This document shows positions 17,528-25,397 of a stretch of DNA of 64,000 nt, in pieces (position 1 is the first letter of the stretch; the number at the start of each line of letters is the position of its first letter). The notes under the pieces were generated by a model. The model had not been told where the DNA came from. It ran no database searches and saw only the letters and a program-made list of their open reading frames with translations. The DNA comes from Actinobacillus succinogenes 130Z (GTDB taxonomy: Bacteria; Pseudomonadota; Gammaproteobacteria; Enterobacterales; Pasteurellaceae). The position numbers and the translations under genes were made by a program. Location: positions 1,674,001-1,738,000 of the forward strand of contig NC_009655.1 of the NCBI RefSeq assembly GCF_000017245.1, in the 5' to 3' direction.

Positions 17528-18597
17528 TTGACAGACTCCAAAAACTTAACGGCAGTGCGCGGAATAGAAAACGAAAAAGTATTATCGGTAGTCAGATTCG
17601 GTGCCTTAGTTAACTGTAAGCGGAGTTTTTGAGATATGCCGCCTCGGGTAATTTTGGCTTGCACTTCCGTAATATTACCCATAAATGCCGTTTGAATTAC
17701 ATCCACGGTCAATATATTTTCCTGTCGGGAATCTGCTTTTACCGGTTCTATATCTTCCGGACGGAAACAAATATAAATGTGATCCGACGCCGGTCGTTTT
17801 TCCGAATAAACGGTTAAATCGCCGAATACGGATTGAACCGAATAGAGATTATCACCGATATTCTTCACGTTAGCTTCTGCAATATTGGCAACGCCGATAA
17901 AATCCGCCACAAAGCGGTTAATCGGTTGATGATAAATTTCCTGCGGTGTTCCTATCTGCTCAATACCGCCTTTATTTAACACAATAATTTTATCCGACAT
18001 AGTCAAGGCTTCGGCCTGATCATGTGTGACATAAATACTGGTTAATTTATATTGTTTAGAAAGCTGCTTAATCTCAAATCTCACGCTTTCCCGCAATTTT
18101 GCATCCAAATTGGATAACGGTTCGTCAAACAAAATAACATCAGGTCGCGTCACCATCGCCCGCGCCAATGCGACACGTTGTTGCTGACCGCCGGATAATT
18201 CACTCGGTAACTTCAAACGATGAATTTCCAAATCCATCTGCTTGATTACCACGTCTAACCGTTGTTTTTGCTCTTCGATAGCAATATTACGTTGTTTTAG
18301 ACCGTAACAAATATTGTGGGAAACATTAAGATGAGGGAATAATGCATAAGATTGGAAACACATAGCGGTATTACGTTTTTCCGGAGGAACCTCATTGACA
18401 TTTTCGCCACCAATTAAAATTTCACCTTCGTCGGCAATATGAAACCCGGCAATCAATTTTAATAATGACGTTTTACCGCAACCACTGGGACCGAGCAATG
18501 TAACGAACTCGCCTTCTTCTGCGGTAAAAGTAATATTATTTGCCGCATAAAAATTCCCAAATTTTTTCGTTATATTTTTAATTTCTAGTTTTGCCAT
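17524..18597 (-). CDS. ABC importer ATPase (PotA/FbpC type)
   Basis: Cytoplasmic ATPase of 357 residues. Walker A is GPSGCGKT (about 37-44), signature LSGGQQQR, Walker B DVILFDEP with the D-loop SNLDAKL and the switch His in VTHDQAE. The C-terminal third (FRPEDIEPV onward) is a TOBE-type domain as in polyamine and iron importers. First gene of the operon. Family membership is clear but substrate is not. Confidence 0.92.
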   Translation of the reverse strand: MAKLEIKNITKKFGNFYAANNITFTAEEGEFVTLLGPSGCGKTSLLKLIAGFHIADEGEILIGGENVNEVPPEKRNTAMCFQSYALFPHLNVSHNICYGLKQRNIAIEEQKQRLDVVIKQMDLEIHRLKLPSELSGGQQQRVALARAMVTRPDVILFDEPLSNLDAKLRESVRFEIKQLSKQYKLTSIYVTHDQAEALTMSDKIIVLNKGGIEQIGTPQEIYHQPINRFVADFIGVANIAEANVKNIGDNLYSVQSVFGDLTVYSEKRPASDHIYICFRPEDIEPVKADSRQENILTVDVIQTAFMGNITEVQAKITRGGISQKLRLQLTKAPNLTTDNTFSFSIPRTAVKFLESVK

Positions 18598-18688
18598 ATT
18601 TCTTTTCCTTAAAGTACAACAAGTCGAACTAAAATTACTCTCGGAATGAAATGGCTGTCAATATAAATGAAAAACAGAAATTCGATTT

Positions 18689-18704
18689 TGTGAGCTGTAT
18701 CACA
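18689..18704. promoter_or_regulatory. CRP site upstream of the ABC importer operon
   Basis: TGTGA-GCTGTA-TCACA is a perfect TGTGA-N6-TCACA core, 92 bases upstream of the ATPase start codon. It predicts cAMP-CRP control, as for a carbon or nitrogen scavenging importer. Confidence 0.75.
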
Positions 18705-18804
18705 ATCTATCGGAACGCCCCTTCGCTACAGCCCTGAAAACAGCTTAATTCCGTACCGGTTACGGACTCCAACAGGGAATAAACAGCATTGAGTAATAAA
18801 CAAT

Positions 18805-18837
18805 TAGGGTCTGTTTATTTTTCATAAACAGATCCTA
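18805..18837 (-). terminator. Terminator of the nitronate monooxygenase gene
   Basis: A 13-bp stem (18805-18817 with 18825-18837, one G-T pair) with a 7-base loop lies 8 bases beyond the stop codon of the minus-strand gene. Confidence 0.8.
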
Positions 18838-18845
18838 AAATATGA

Positions 18846-19820
18846 TCAAATAAAATCCTGCATCAACTCTCCCACCACCTCTTTCACACTGCGGATTTCA
18901 TGGATATAAGTAATACCATTACCCACCGAGATGTAGCCGTTTTCCAGGTCGCCGAGCAGCATACCCTGACGCATTCCGTAACCGCCGGTTTGGGCTTGGG
19001 CGAGTTCATCACGGCTGGCTCCGTGTTCATCCATTTCCACTAGTTTGTGCGCCAGTTTAGTCGGCAAGGAGCGATAGTAAGCAGGCTGAGTACGAAATAG
19101 AAGTAAGTCTTGAGCCGTGCTGTCCACAATCATCTGTTTTACGTTTTCATGCATGCGGTTTTCTAGGGTTGGTAACAATACCGAGCCGACGAACACGCCT
19201 TCGGCTCCCAGTGCAAAACTGGCACGCACGCCACGCACATCAGCGATACCGCCTGCCGCCATCACGGGAATGCTAACTGCATCCGCCATTTGCGGTACGA
19301 TAGAGAATGTGCCGATAACTTGACCGGGTACGGTGCCGCCTTCATCAAAACCTGTCGCCACTAAAATATCTGCCCCGATTTGCTCCGCATAACGAGCGTT
19401 TTCTACTGTCGGCGTATGGGCCCGGAAGATAGTTTTTATACCGGCGGCTTTGAATTTCGCCATCATCGGAACATAATCGTAGCCGTCAATTCCGTTGATT
19501 AGGGCGACTGGAACCCGCTCTTCAATCAATAAATCCACCAGCAAATCAATAGTGCTGAAATCATAAGACAAAATTACAGGCGCACCGAACGGCTTGTCGG
19601 TTAAGGCTTTGGTTTTACGAATTTCTGTACGGAAAGTATCCAGCAAGGATTCAGTAGTTTTCGGGGCTTTTTGCAAACCTGCGTTCGGTCCCAAAATTCC
19701 CAAACCGCCGGCGTTAGAAACGGCAGCGACAAATTTTGCGTCGGTCATCCAGCTCATCGGCCCTTGCACGAGGGGAAATTTAATGCCTAAGATATCAGTA
19801 ATACGGTTAAAAGCGGTCAT
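18846..19820 (-). CDS. Nitronate monooxygenase (2-nitropropane dioxygenase family)
   Basis: FMN enzyme oxidising nitronates such as propionate 3-nitronate. The 324-residue TIM-barrel protein has the opening motif GIKFPLVQGPMSW, the AGGLGILG phosphate segment, ATGFDEGG and the MAAGGIAD motif that binds FMN phosphate in this family. An alternative is a FabK-like enoyl-ACP reductase, but absence of a fatty-acid gene context favours the nitronate enzyme. It sits at the left edge of the accessory region. Confidence 0.85.
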   Translation of the reverse strand: MTAFNRITDILGIKFPLVQGPMSWMTDAKFVAAVSNAGGLGILGPNAGLQKAPKTTESLLDTFRTEIRKTKALTDKPFGAPVILSYDFSTIDLLVDLLIEERVPVALINGIDGYDYVPMMAKFKAAGIKTIFRAHTPTVENARYAEQIGADILVATGFDEGGTVPGQVIGTFSIVPQMADAVSIPVMAAGGIADVRGVRASFALGAEGVFVGSVLLPTLENRMHENVKQMIVDSTAQDLLLFRTQPAYYRSLPTKLAHKLVEMDEHGASRDELAQAQTGGYGMRQGMLLGDLENGYISVGNGITYIHEIRSVKEVVGELMQDFI

Positions 19821-19932
19821 TTTTTGTCCTTTTTACAAATTGGTTGAGGCTATTATAACTTCTTAAAATTAGCTGAAAAGACATTAAATCGAGAACCTGA
19901 TTTTCAAAAATGAGAAGATGAAGCGTATTTAG

Positions 19933-20304
19933 ATATCAAGCGAAATACCTTTTCAAGGCGGCAAGCTCAAACAGATGGTCAGCTTCGGCTCCAACACCCA
20001 GAAAATCGCCAAAGCCACCGAATACCTGCAAGCCCATTACGCCGAAAACATCACGGTGGACAGCTTGGCGGAACTGTGCGGCATGTCGCTTTCCGGCTTT
20101 CACAGCCACTTCAAAAAACACACCACGCTCTCGCCGCTGCAATACCAGAAATCCTTGCGCCTGATGGAAGCCAAACGCCTGATTGCGGAAGAAAACCTGC
20201 CCGTTTCCACCGCCGCCTACCAAGTCGGCTACGAAAGCCCCAGCCAGTTCAGCCGCGAATTTAAACGCTATTTCGGCACCGCCCCGAGCGGCAGACAAAT
20301 GTAA
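19933..20304 (+). pseudogene. AraC-family regulator, 5'-truncated remnant
   Basis: The frame is open from 19933, just after an in-frame TAG, and encodes the end of an AraC_N-type protein: PFQGGKLKQMVSFGS, then the double helix-turn-helix region (NITVDSLAELCGMSLSGFHSHFKKH and PVSTAAYQVGYESPSQFSREFKRYFG). About 190 residues of the N-terminal domain are missing and no ribosome site precedes the first ATG (19975). The junction near 19930-19940 is probably the left edge of the imported segment. It ends with a Neisseria uptake-sequence terminator. The base composition is clearly more GC-rich than the host genes. Confidence 0.8.
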
Positions 20305-20306
20305 CC

Positions 20307-20339
20307 ATGCCGTCTGAAACTTTGTTTTTCAGACGGCAT
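20307..20339. terminator. Terminator of inverted Neisseria DNA uptake sequences
   Basis: ATGCCGTCTGAA (20307-20318) and its complement TTCAGACGGCAT (20328-20339) are exact 12-mer DUS copies in inverted orientation, the standard neisserial terminator. It serves the AraC remnant and the convergent YciI gene. Confidence 0.95.
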
Positions 20340-20384
20340 TATTAAATCAACGCGGCGGCCGGTTTTACAAACGTAGGTTTAGGC

Positions 20385-20681
20385 TTATTGCCCCTGAAAA
20401 GGACGGGCATCCGCCGCCATCGCCGCTTTAAATTCCCGGACTTCGTAATCGGCAAGATCGGGATAATAAACGTCTTCGGCTAAGATGTTATCCAGTTCGG
20501 CGCGGTTTTTCGCCCGGGCGATAATCACGCCGGCGTGTTCCTGGTCGAGATAGGGGGCGAGCATTAAAAAACGGTCTTTTTGGAAATAGTCGGCAAACCA
20601 TGCGCGATGGCGGTCAAACATTTCTGCGGCATTCTCCGCTTGTGCCGCCTGCGGTTTCAGTATGATATTAACGAGATACAT
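20385..20681 (-). CDS. YciI-like small protein
   Basis: A 98-residue YCII-family protein (ferredoxin-like fold) with a conserved histidine in MFDRHRAWFADYF and the DPY-like segment LAPYLDQEHAGVIIARAKNRAE. Members are thought to be small enzymes or enzyme modules, often dehalogenase- or isomerase-like; no function is proved. Last gene of a five-gene minus-strand operon, 12 bases after the flavodoxin-fold gene. Confidence 0.8.
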   Translation of the reverse strand: MYLVNIILKPQAAQAENAAEMFDRHRAWFADYFQKDRFLMLAPYLDQEHAGVIIARAKNRAELDNILAEDVYYPDLADYEVREFKAAMAADARPFQGQ

Positions 20682-20693
20682 TTCGGCTGCTCC

Positions 20694-21245
20694 TTAAAGG
20701 GATTTGATTTTTTCGGCAAGGCGGCGGGCGTAATCACGCGCCATTGCCTGTTGTTCCTGAGTTTTGGCCTGGTCACGGCCGACATAGCTTACGCCGTTGA
20801 GCCACATCGCCCCCCGATAGTCTAAACCGCACAGCGCGGCGGCAGTTTCAAACCCGATCATATATTCCTCCATTTCGTGGCGGAAAAAACCGTCTTTCCG
20901 ATAAAGCTCGGCAGGGGCACCGGTGGTGACGGAAACCAGCAGTTTTTTGCCGCCGATTCGAGCCTCGGAACCATGGGCGAAACCGTGATGGAATACATCG
21001 TCCAGCCATTTTTTCATTAACGCCGGCATCGCATACCAGTAAAACGGCACCTGCCATACAATCACATCGGCGCGAAGCACCGCCGCCTGTTCCGCTTGAA
21101 TATCAAATTCATAGTTTTGATGCAGTGCGTCCAGTTTGCGGATTTCCGCCTGCGGCAGCGATTCGGCCAGTTCGTCCAGAATGGCGGCGGTCGCCACCGA
21201 ATTTTTTAAATCCGGATGACCGGAAATTATCAGTATATTTTGCAT
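20694..21245 (-). CDS. Flavodoxin-fold NAD(P)H oxidoreductase (KefF/MdaB-like)
   Basis: A 183-residue Flavodoxin_2 family protein, expected to be an FMN/FAD-dependent NAD(P)H:quinone reductase. It opens ILIISGHPDLKNSV (phosphate-binding loop) and has VWQVPFYWYAMPALMKKWLDDVF, the hallmark helix of the family, and TTGAPAELY. It lies 11 bases after the ABM-domain gene. With an SDR and an aldo/keto reductase beside it, detoxification of quinones or carbonyls is a reasonable inference. Confidence 0.85.
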   Translation of the reverse strand: MQNILIISGHPDLKNSVATAAILDELAESLPQAEIRKLDALHQNYEFDIQAEQAAVLRADVIVWQVPFYWYAMPALMKKWLDDVFHHGFAHGSEARIGGKKLLVSVTTGAPAELYRKDGFFRHEMEEYMIGFETAAALCGLDYRGAMWLNGVSYVGRDQAKTQEQQAMARDYARRLAEKIKSL

Positions 21246-21256
21246 TGTCTGTTCCT

Positions 21257-21973
21257 TTAATGACGGATAAAGCGCAGGCCGCCTTTGTTCATCAGCGTGC
21301 CGCCTTGCAGGGAAATCACTTTTTTATCCAGCGTCATCTCCGCCGTCCGGCGCAGATAGTGGCGGAAATGGGGCGTTTCGCGGTGGATTCGGTAGGCTTG
21401 CTCGTCGGCATAGATTTCGAAAAAACGCCATTCGTTCGGGCGTTCTTTCAGCGTAACCGCATACATCGCCAGCACGCCCGCTTCTTTTGCCATCGACTGC
21501 TGCATTTCATCCAGCACCACCGCCTTGAATTGAGCGTTAAATTCGGGCTTGACGCGCACTTCGGCAAAATTCACTTTCGGCCGGTTGTCGGTTATCCGCA
21601 GCGGTTCGCTTTTTTCGTACAGAAAGTGCGGTTCGGTTTCGAACACTTTCCGCCCGACGACGGCGGTTTTCGCCGTTTCCACAAACTTTTCGAACTGCGG
21701 TGAACGGCTGTGGATTCGGTAGGCGTCGTCGTCCTGATAGATTTCAAACACATAGTTTACATTCGGCGCATCGGTTTGATGTAACGCATACATCGCCAGC
21801 GTGCCGGGCTCTTTTTCGACGGAGGTCGAAAGATTTTCCACCCCCACCGCATCAAATGCCGCCTGCCGTTCCGGTTCGGTCGTCAATTCGAAATAACGCA
21901 CTAGCGGGGCAGCATAGGCGGAAAGTGCCATGCCGAAAAGGACGGCGCCCGTTAACAATCTGTTCGGCTTCAT
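21257..21973 (-). CDS. Secreted protein with two antibiotic-biosynthesis-monooxygenase-like domains
   Basis: The 238-residue product has a signal peptide (MKPNRLLTGAVLFGMALSAYA|AP). Two similar halves follow: LAMYALHQTD...YVFEIYQDDDAYRIHSRSPQFEKFV and LAMYAVTLKE...RFFEIYADEQAYRIHRETPHFRHYL. Each matches the ABM fold (dimeric ferredoxin-like), in which small monooxygenases act on quinols. Tandem ABM domains behind an export signal are unusual for a family that is mostly cytoplasmic. It contains one host-type uptake signal at 21624-21632. Confidence 0.78.
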   Translation of the reverse strand: MKPNRLLTGAVLFGMALSAYAAPLVRYFELTTEPERQAAFDAVGVENLSTSVEKEPGTLAMYALHQTDAPNVNYVFEIYQDDDAYRIHSRSPQFEKFVETAKTAVVGRKVFETEPHFLYEKSEPLRITDNRPKVNFAEVRVKPEFNAQFKAVVLDEMQQSMAKEAGVLAMYAVTLKERPNEWRFFEIYADEQAYRIHRETPHFRHYLRRTAEMTLDKKVISLQGGTLMNKGGLRFIRH

Positions 21974-22016
21974 AAAATCTCCATAAGGCGGATGTCAAAT
22001 CCGCCCGAAAATATAC

Positions 22017-22766
22017 CTACCAAGGCTGTGTGGTCGGCCCAATGGTAAATTCGCTGATATTGGTATCGTCGGGCTGGCTCAACGCAAAAGCCACCACATT
22101 TGCGACCCGTTCAGCCGGAATTTCATAAGTGTCGTACAGTTGACGGTAGCCTTGCGAGGTGTCGCTGTCGGTAATGCCGGCGACCAGCTCGGACTGCACC
22201 GCCGCCGGGTAAATGGTGGCGGTGCGGATGTGGGTGCCGGCCTGCGCCGATTCCATCCGTAAGGCTTCCATAATGGCTTTAACCGCCCATTTGGTGCCGC
22301 AATAAACCGCCGCGCCCGGATACACTTTCAGACCGGCCACGCTGGATACCGTTAAAATATGTCCCGATTTTTGCGCTTCAAAGGTCGGCAACACCGCCGC
22401 AATGCCGTTCAGCACGCCTTTGATGTTGACATCCACCATTTTGTTCCAGTTTTCGGTTTCCAAGGCGGATAACGGCGAACTCGGCATTAGCCCCGCGTTT
22501 AAGAAAATAGCATCGAGCCGACCGAACGCGGATTTGGCCAGTTCCACCAGAGCGGCGTTGTCGGTGGCAGCGGTGACATCAGTCACGGCATAAACCGCTT
22601 CACCGCCTTTGGCTTGAATGTTTTCCGCAATCGCCTGCAATTTCGCTTCGCGACGGGCGGCAAGCACAACTTTCGCCCCGTTTTCCGCCAATTTGTAAGC
22701 GGTCGCTTCGCCGATACCGGAAGAGGCACCGGTAATGATGACGACTTTGTTTTTAAGGTTTTGCAT
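22017..22766 (-). CDS. Short-chain dehydrogenase/reductase
   Basis: NAD(P)-dependent SDR of 249 residues. Cofactor motif TGASSGIGEA near residue 13, structural NAG in LNAGLMPSSP, catalytic Ser in TVSSVAG and the YxxxK pair as YCGTKWAVK. Substrate unknown. It lies 27 bases after the aldo/keto reductase and 43 before the ABM gene, in the same operon. Confidence 0.9.
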   Translation of the reverse strand: MQNLKNKVVIITGASSGIGEATAYKLAENGAKVVLAARREAKLQAIAENIQAKGGEAVYAVTDVTAATDNAALVELAKSAFGRLDAIFLNAGLMPSSPLSALETENWNKMVDVNIKGVLNGIAAVLPTFEAQKSGHILTVSSVAGLKVYPGAAVYCGTKWAVKAIMEALRMESAQAGTHIRTATIYPAAVQSELVAGITDSDTSQGYRQLYDTYEIPAERVANVVAFALSQPDDTNISEFTIGPTTQPW

Positions 22767-22793
22767 AATTAGCTCCTGTTGATTCGGTTAAAA

Positions 22794-23813
22794 TTATTTT
22801 GTCCAGACCTGCCGGTCATCTTTGGTGGCCGGGGTGTTTTGCGCCATTATCCCGACCAGATTGTGCGGCCGGTAGCCTGCTTCCAAATAACGGATTTCTT
22901 CATCGCTCAAGGTTAAATCCACGGCTTTCACCGCCCCGTCGATATGGGAGGGTTTGGTTGCGCCGACTACCGGCGAAGTCACCTTGGTCAGCAGCCAGGC
23001 CAGTGAAATTTCCGTCATTGAAACCGCATGTTTTTCCGCAAGCTCGGCCACCCGCTCGATAATGACGCGATCCTGCGCGGCGGTCGCATCGTATTTGCCT
23101 TTGGCATAGCTGTCCTGCAAGGCGCACTTGCTGTCGTTGCGTAAACGGGAAAGCCTGCCGCTTGCCAGTGCGCTGTACGGAGTCATCGCGATATTGTCTT
23201 CGCGGCACAGCCCGAACAGTTCGCGTTCGTCTTCCCGCATAATCAGGTTATAGTGGCTCTGTAGCGAAACGAATCGGGTCAGCCCCTCTCGTTCGGCAAG
23301 CGCATTGGCTTTCGCCAGCTGCCACGCATAACAGTTGGAAATCCCCAGCGCGCGGACTTTGCCAGATTTCACAGCATGATCCAAACCTTGCAGCACGCCC
23401 AAAATCGGCGTGTTGTAATCCCAGATGTGATAGATGTAGAGATCAACATAATCCGTACCGAGATTTTTCAGGCTTTGTTCCAATGATTGCCGGATATGCT
23501 GCGCGCCGTCGATACCCGCCTGAATCTGTGCCTGTGTGCGCGGCAGAAATTTAGTGGCGATCACCACCTCTTCGCGGCTTGCCATATCGCGAAGTGCCTT
23601 GCCTACATAGCGTTCGCTCGAACCGTTTTGGTAGGCGATGGCGGTATCAAAAAAGTTGATGCCGTTTTCCAAGGCATAACGGATGATTTTGCGGCTCTCT
23701 TCTTCTCCGAGCGTCCAGTTATGCTGTCCGCTTTGAGCGTCACCGAAGCCCATACAGCCCAAACAGATACGGGAAATCTGCAAGTCACTGTTGCCAAGTC
23801 GGGTGTATTGCAT
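22794..23813 (-). CDS. Aldo/keto reductase
   Basis: NADPH-dependent carbonyl reductase of 339 residues with an (alpha/beta)8 barrel. Catalytic residues are visible: Asp-Tyr in NFFDTAIAYQNGSSE, Lys in VVIATKF and His in LYIYHIWDYNTP. The C-terminal VVGATKPSHIDGAV binds the cofactor. First gene of the five-gene redox operon, divergent from a LysR regulator. Confidence 0.9.
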   Translation of the reverse strand: MQYTRLGNSDLQISRICLGCMGFGDAQSGQHNWTLGEEESRKIIRYALENGINFFDTAIAYQNGSSERYVGKALRDMASREEVVIATKFLPRTQAQIQAGIDGAQHIRQSLEQSLKNLGTDYVDLYIYHIWDYNTPILGVLQGLDHAVKSGKVRALGISNCYAWQLAKANALAEREGLTRFVSLQSHYNLIMREDERELFGLCREDNIAMTPYSALASGRLSRLRNDSKCALQDSYAKGKYDATAAQDRVIIERVAELAEKHAVSMTEISLAWLLTKVTSPVVGATKPSHIDGAVKAVDLTLSDEEIRYLEAGYRPHNLVGIMAQNTPATKDDRQVWTK

Positions 23814-23840
23814 TTTTTTCTCCTTACCAGTGGTTATTGT

Positions 23841-24047
23841 TTAGAAATAGTGTATACAGAATTTACCCCGTAAAAAACAGGATAAAAGTGAATTTATTAT
23901 TAGGCTTAACCTTATAATCACCCGTTTTGCGGCCGCCCTAACCAATGTTTCGCCGGTAACGTAAGCGGATGCCGACGGACGGGCACCCAATAAATAACCC
24001 GAACCGACGGCCGCAGTGCTTAAAATAAACTGGCGGCGTGAAAACAT
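23841..24047 (-). pseudogene. Truncated Tat-signal gene remnant
   Basis: A 68-codon frame begins with a good Tat leader, MFSRRQFILSTAAVGSGYLLG, followed by about 18 plausible residues and then a low-complexity tail (RVIIRLSLIINSLLSCFLRG) that does not look like a mature protein. This suggests the head of an exported redox protein gene cut off by a deletion. It sits between the LysR gene and the operon it probably controls. Confidence 0.5.
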
Positions 24048-24127
24048 AAATTTGTTCTCCTCATTATGAACCGGCGACTATTGTAAACAGCTGTATTTGA
24101 AAAAATAAGCAGGGTAATTTATAATTT

Positions 24128-24150
24128 ATTATTCGGAAAAAACGAATAAT
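24128..24150. promoter_or_regulatory. Perfect dyad with T-N11-A spacing, probable LysR operator
   Basis: ATTATTCG-N7-CGAATAAT is a perfect 8-bp inverted repeat containing the LysR T-N11-A core (T24133 and A24145). It ends one base before the GGAGG ribosome site of the LysR gene, so it probably mediates autorepression and control of the divergent operon. Confidence 0.6.
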
Positions 24151-24159
24151 GGAGGCTTT

Positions 24160-25059
24160 ATGAACAGCTCGATTTACGGTTACTTAACTGTTTTCCACGC
24201 TATCGCCGAGCAGGGCGGGATTGCGGCGGCAAGCCGTAAGCTGGAAATCGCGCCGCCGTCGGTCAGCCAATCGTTAAAATTGTTGGAAAAGCATATCGGG
24301 CTGCCGCTGTTTAACCGTACCACCCGCAAAATGGAGCTGACCGAAGCCGGTCTCCGCCTGCTGGAAAATACCGAACAACTGATGCGCTCGCTGGAATACG
24401 CCGTAGAAAGCGTGCAGGATTTGGGCGAAATTCCCACCGGCACAGTACGGATTACCGTGCCCCGCTTTGCTTATCAATTGATTTTAAAACCCCATTTTGC
24501 CGAATTCTGCCGCCTTTATCCCCACATTCGGCTGGAAATCTCCGTTCATGACGGCACGGTGGACATTCTGCAGCAGGGCTTCGATTTGGGCATCCGCTTC
24601 GGCGATAAAATTGAACAGAATATGGTGGCGCGCAAACTGCTGGAGCCCTTTCACGAAGGGCTGTATGTTTCCCGAAGCTATGCCGAACAATACGGTATTC
24701 CGCTCACGCCGCAGGATTTGCACCGCCACTTTCTCATCGGCTACCGCTTCATCACCTCCAACCGCATTTACCCGCTGACGCTGAGCCGAAACGGGCAGGA
24801 TTTGATCGTGGAAATGGAAAGCCGGCTGATCTCCAACGACATCGACATGATGGCCGACGCCGTAAGAGCCGGGCTCGGTATCGGCAGAATTTTCAGCCCG
24901 ATCCGCCGCCTGCAACCGGATGCGGACGAACTGCTTCCGGTGTTAAAGGATTACTGGAAAACCTACCCGCCCGTTTACCTCTACTACCCGCAACACAGCC
25001 AAAAAGCCAAACGGATTCAGGTTTTAATCGAATTTCTGAGCGAAAAATTCAAGGTGTAA
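24160..25059 (+). CDS. LysR-family regulator of the adjacent redox operon
   Basis: A 299-residue LysR regulator with an N-terminal winged helix (GGIAAASRKLEIAPPSVSQSLKLLEKHIGLPLFNRTTRKMELTEAG, residues about 20-62) and a periplasmic-binding-protein-like effector domain. GGAGG lies 5 bases upstream of the ATG. It is divergent from the aldo/keto reductase operon. The gene ends in two kinds of tail: an inverted GAGCGGTC / ACCGCTTGC pair and a Neisseria uptake-sequence pair. Confidence 0.9.
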   Translation: MNSSIYGYLTVFHAIAEQGGIAAASRKLEIAPPSVSQSLKLLEKHIGLPLFNRTTRKMELTEAGLRLLENTEQLMRSLEYAVESVQDLGEIPTGTVRITVPRFAYQLILKPHFAEFCRLYPHIRLEISVHDGTVDILQQGFDLGIRFGDKIEQNMVARKLLEPFHEGLYVSRSYAEQYGIPLTPQDLHRHFLIGYRFITSNRIYPLTLSRNGQDLIVEMESRLISNDIDMMADAVRAGLGIGRIFSPIRRLQPDADELLPVLKDYWKTYPPVYLYYPQHSQKAKRIQVLIEFLSEKFKV

Positions 25060-25072
25060 AAGAGCGGATAAA

Positions 25073-25117
25073 AGAGCGGTCGGATTTGCAAAACTTTTTG
25101 CAAATTCAACCGCTTGC
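25073..25117. repeat. Inverted pair resembling Actinobacillus pleuropneumoniae-type uptake signals
   Basis: AGAGCGGTC at 25073-25081 faces ACCGCTTGC at 25109-25117 around GCAAAA/TTTTGC. The right arm is the complement of GCAAGCGGT, one base from the Apl-type core ACAAGCGGT. It is a different dialect from the host AAGTGCGGT. Confidence 0.55.
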
Positions 25118-25125
25118 AAAACAAA

Positions 25126-25158
25126 ACGCCGTTTGAAACTTTGTTTTTCAGACGGCAT
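25126..25158. terminator. Neisseria uptake-sequence terminator after LysR gene
   Basis: A degenerate copy ACGCCGTTTGAA (25126-25137) faces an exact TTCAGACGGCAT (25147-25158). The loop CTTTGTTT is like that of the copy at 20307. Confidence 0.9.
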
Positions 25159-25291
25159 AGTCAATTAAAATTTCCGCAAAACTTTTCCCGCTTCAACATT
25201 TCCCTGCCAAACCGTTGCAGACAGATTTTCCGCCGCACCTTCCCGCCCACGGGAGCAAACATTCGATATTCCTTTGGAAAAGTGTGGAGTT

Positions 25292-25319
25292 TTACATTTT
25301 TTCCTTTGAAAAAATGTAA
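25292..25319. repeat. Perfect 12-bp AT-rich hairpin upstream of the ATPase gene
   Basis: TTACATTTTTTC (25292-25303) and GAAAAAATGTAA (25308-25319) form a perfect stem with a CTTT loop. It lies in the 338-base gap between the LysR and ATPase genes. The rest of that gap holds the two uptake-sequence pairs and no convincing gene. It may terminate upstream transcription or regulate the ATPase gene. Confidence 0.55.
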
Positions 25320-25397
25320 GAGTAGCTCTAATTTTCCTTTTAAAAAGTGTGTTAATGTGCTTAAAATAGCCGGTAAAGCACAGAAAAAGGGCGAATT

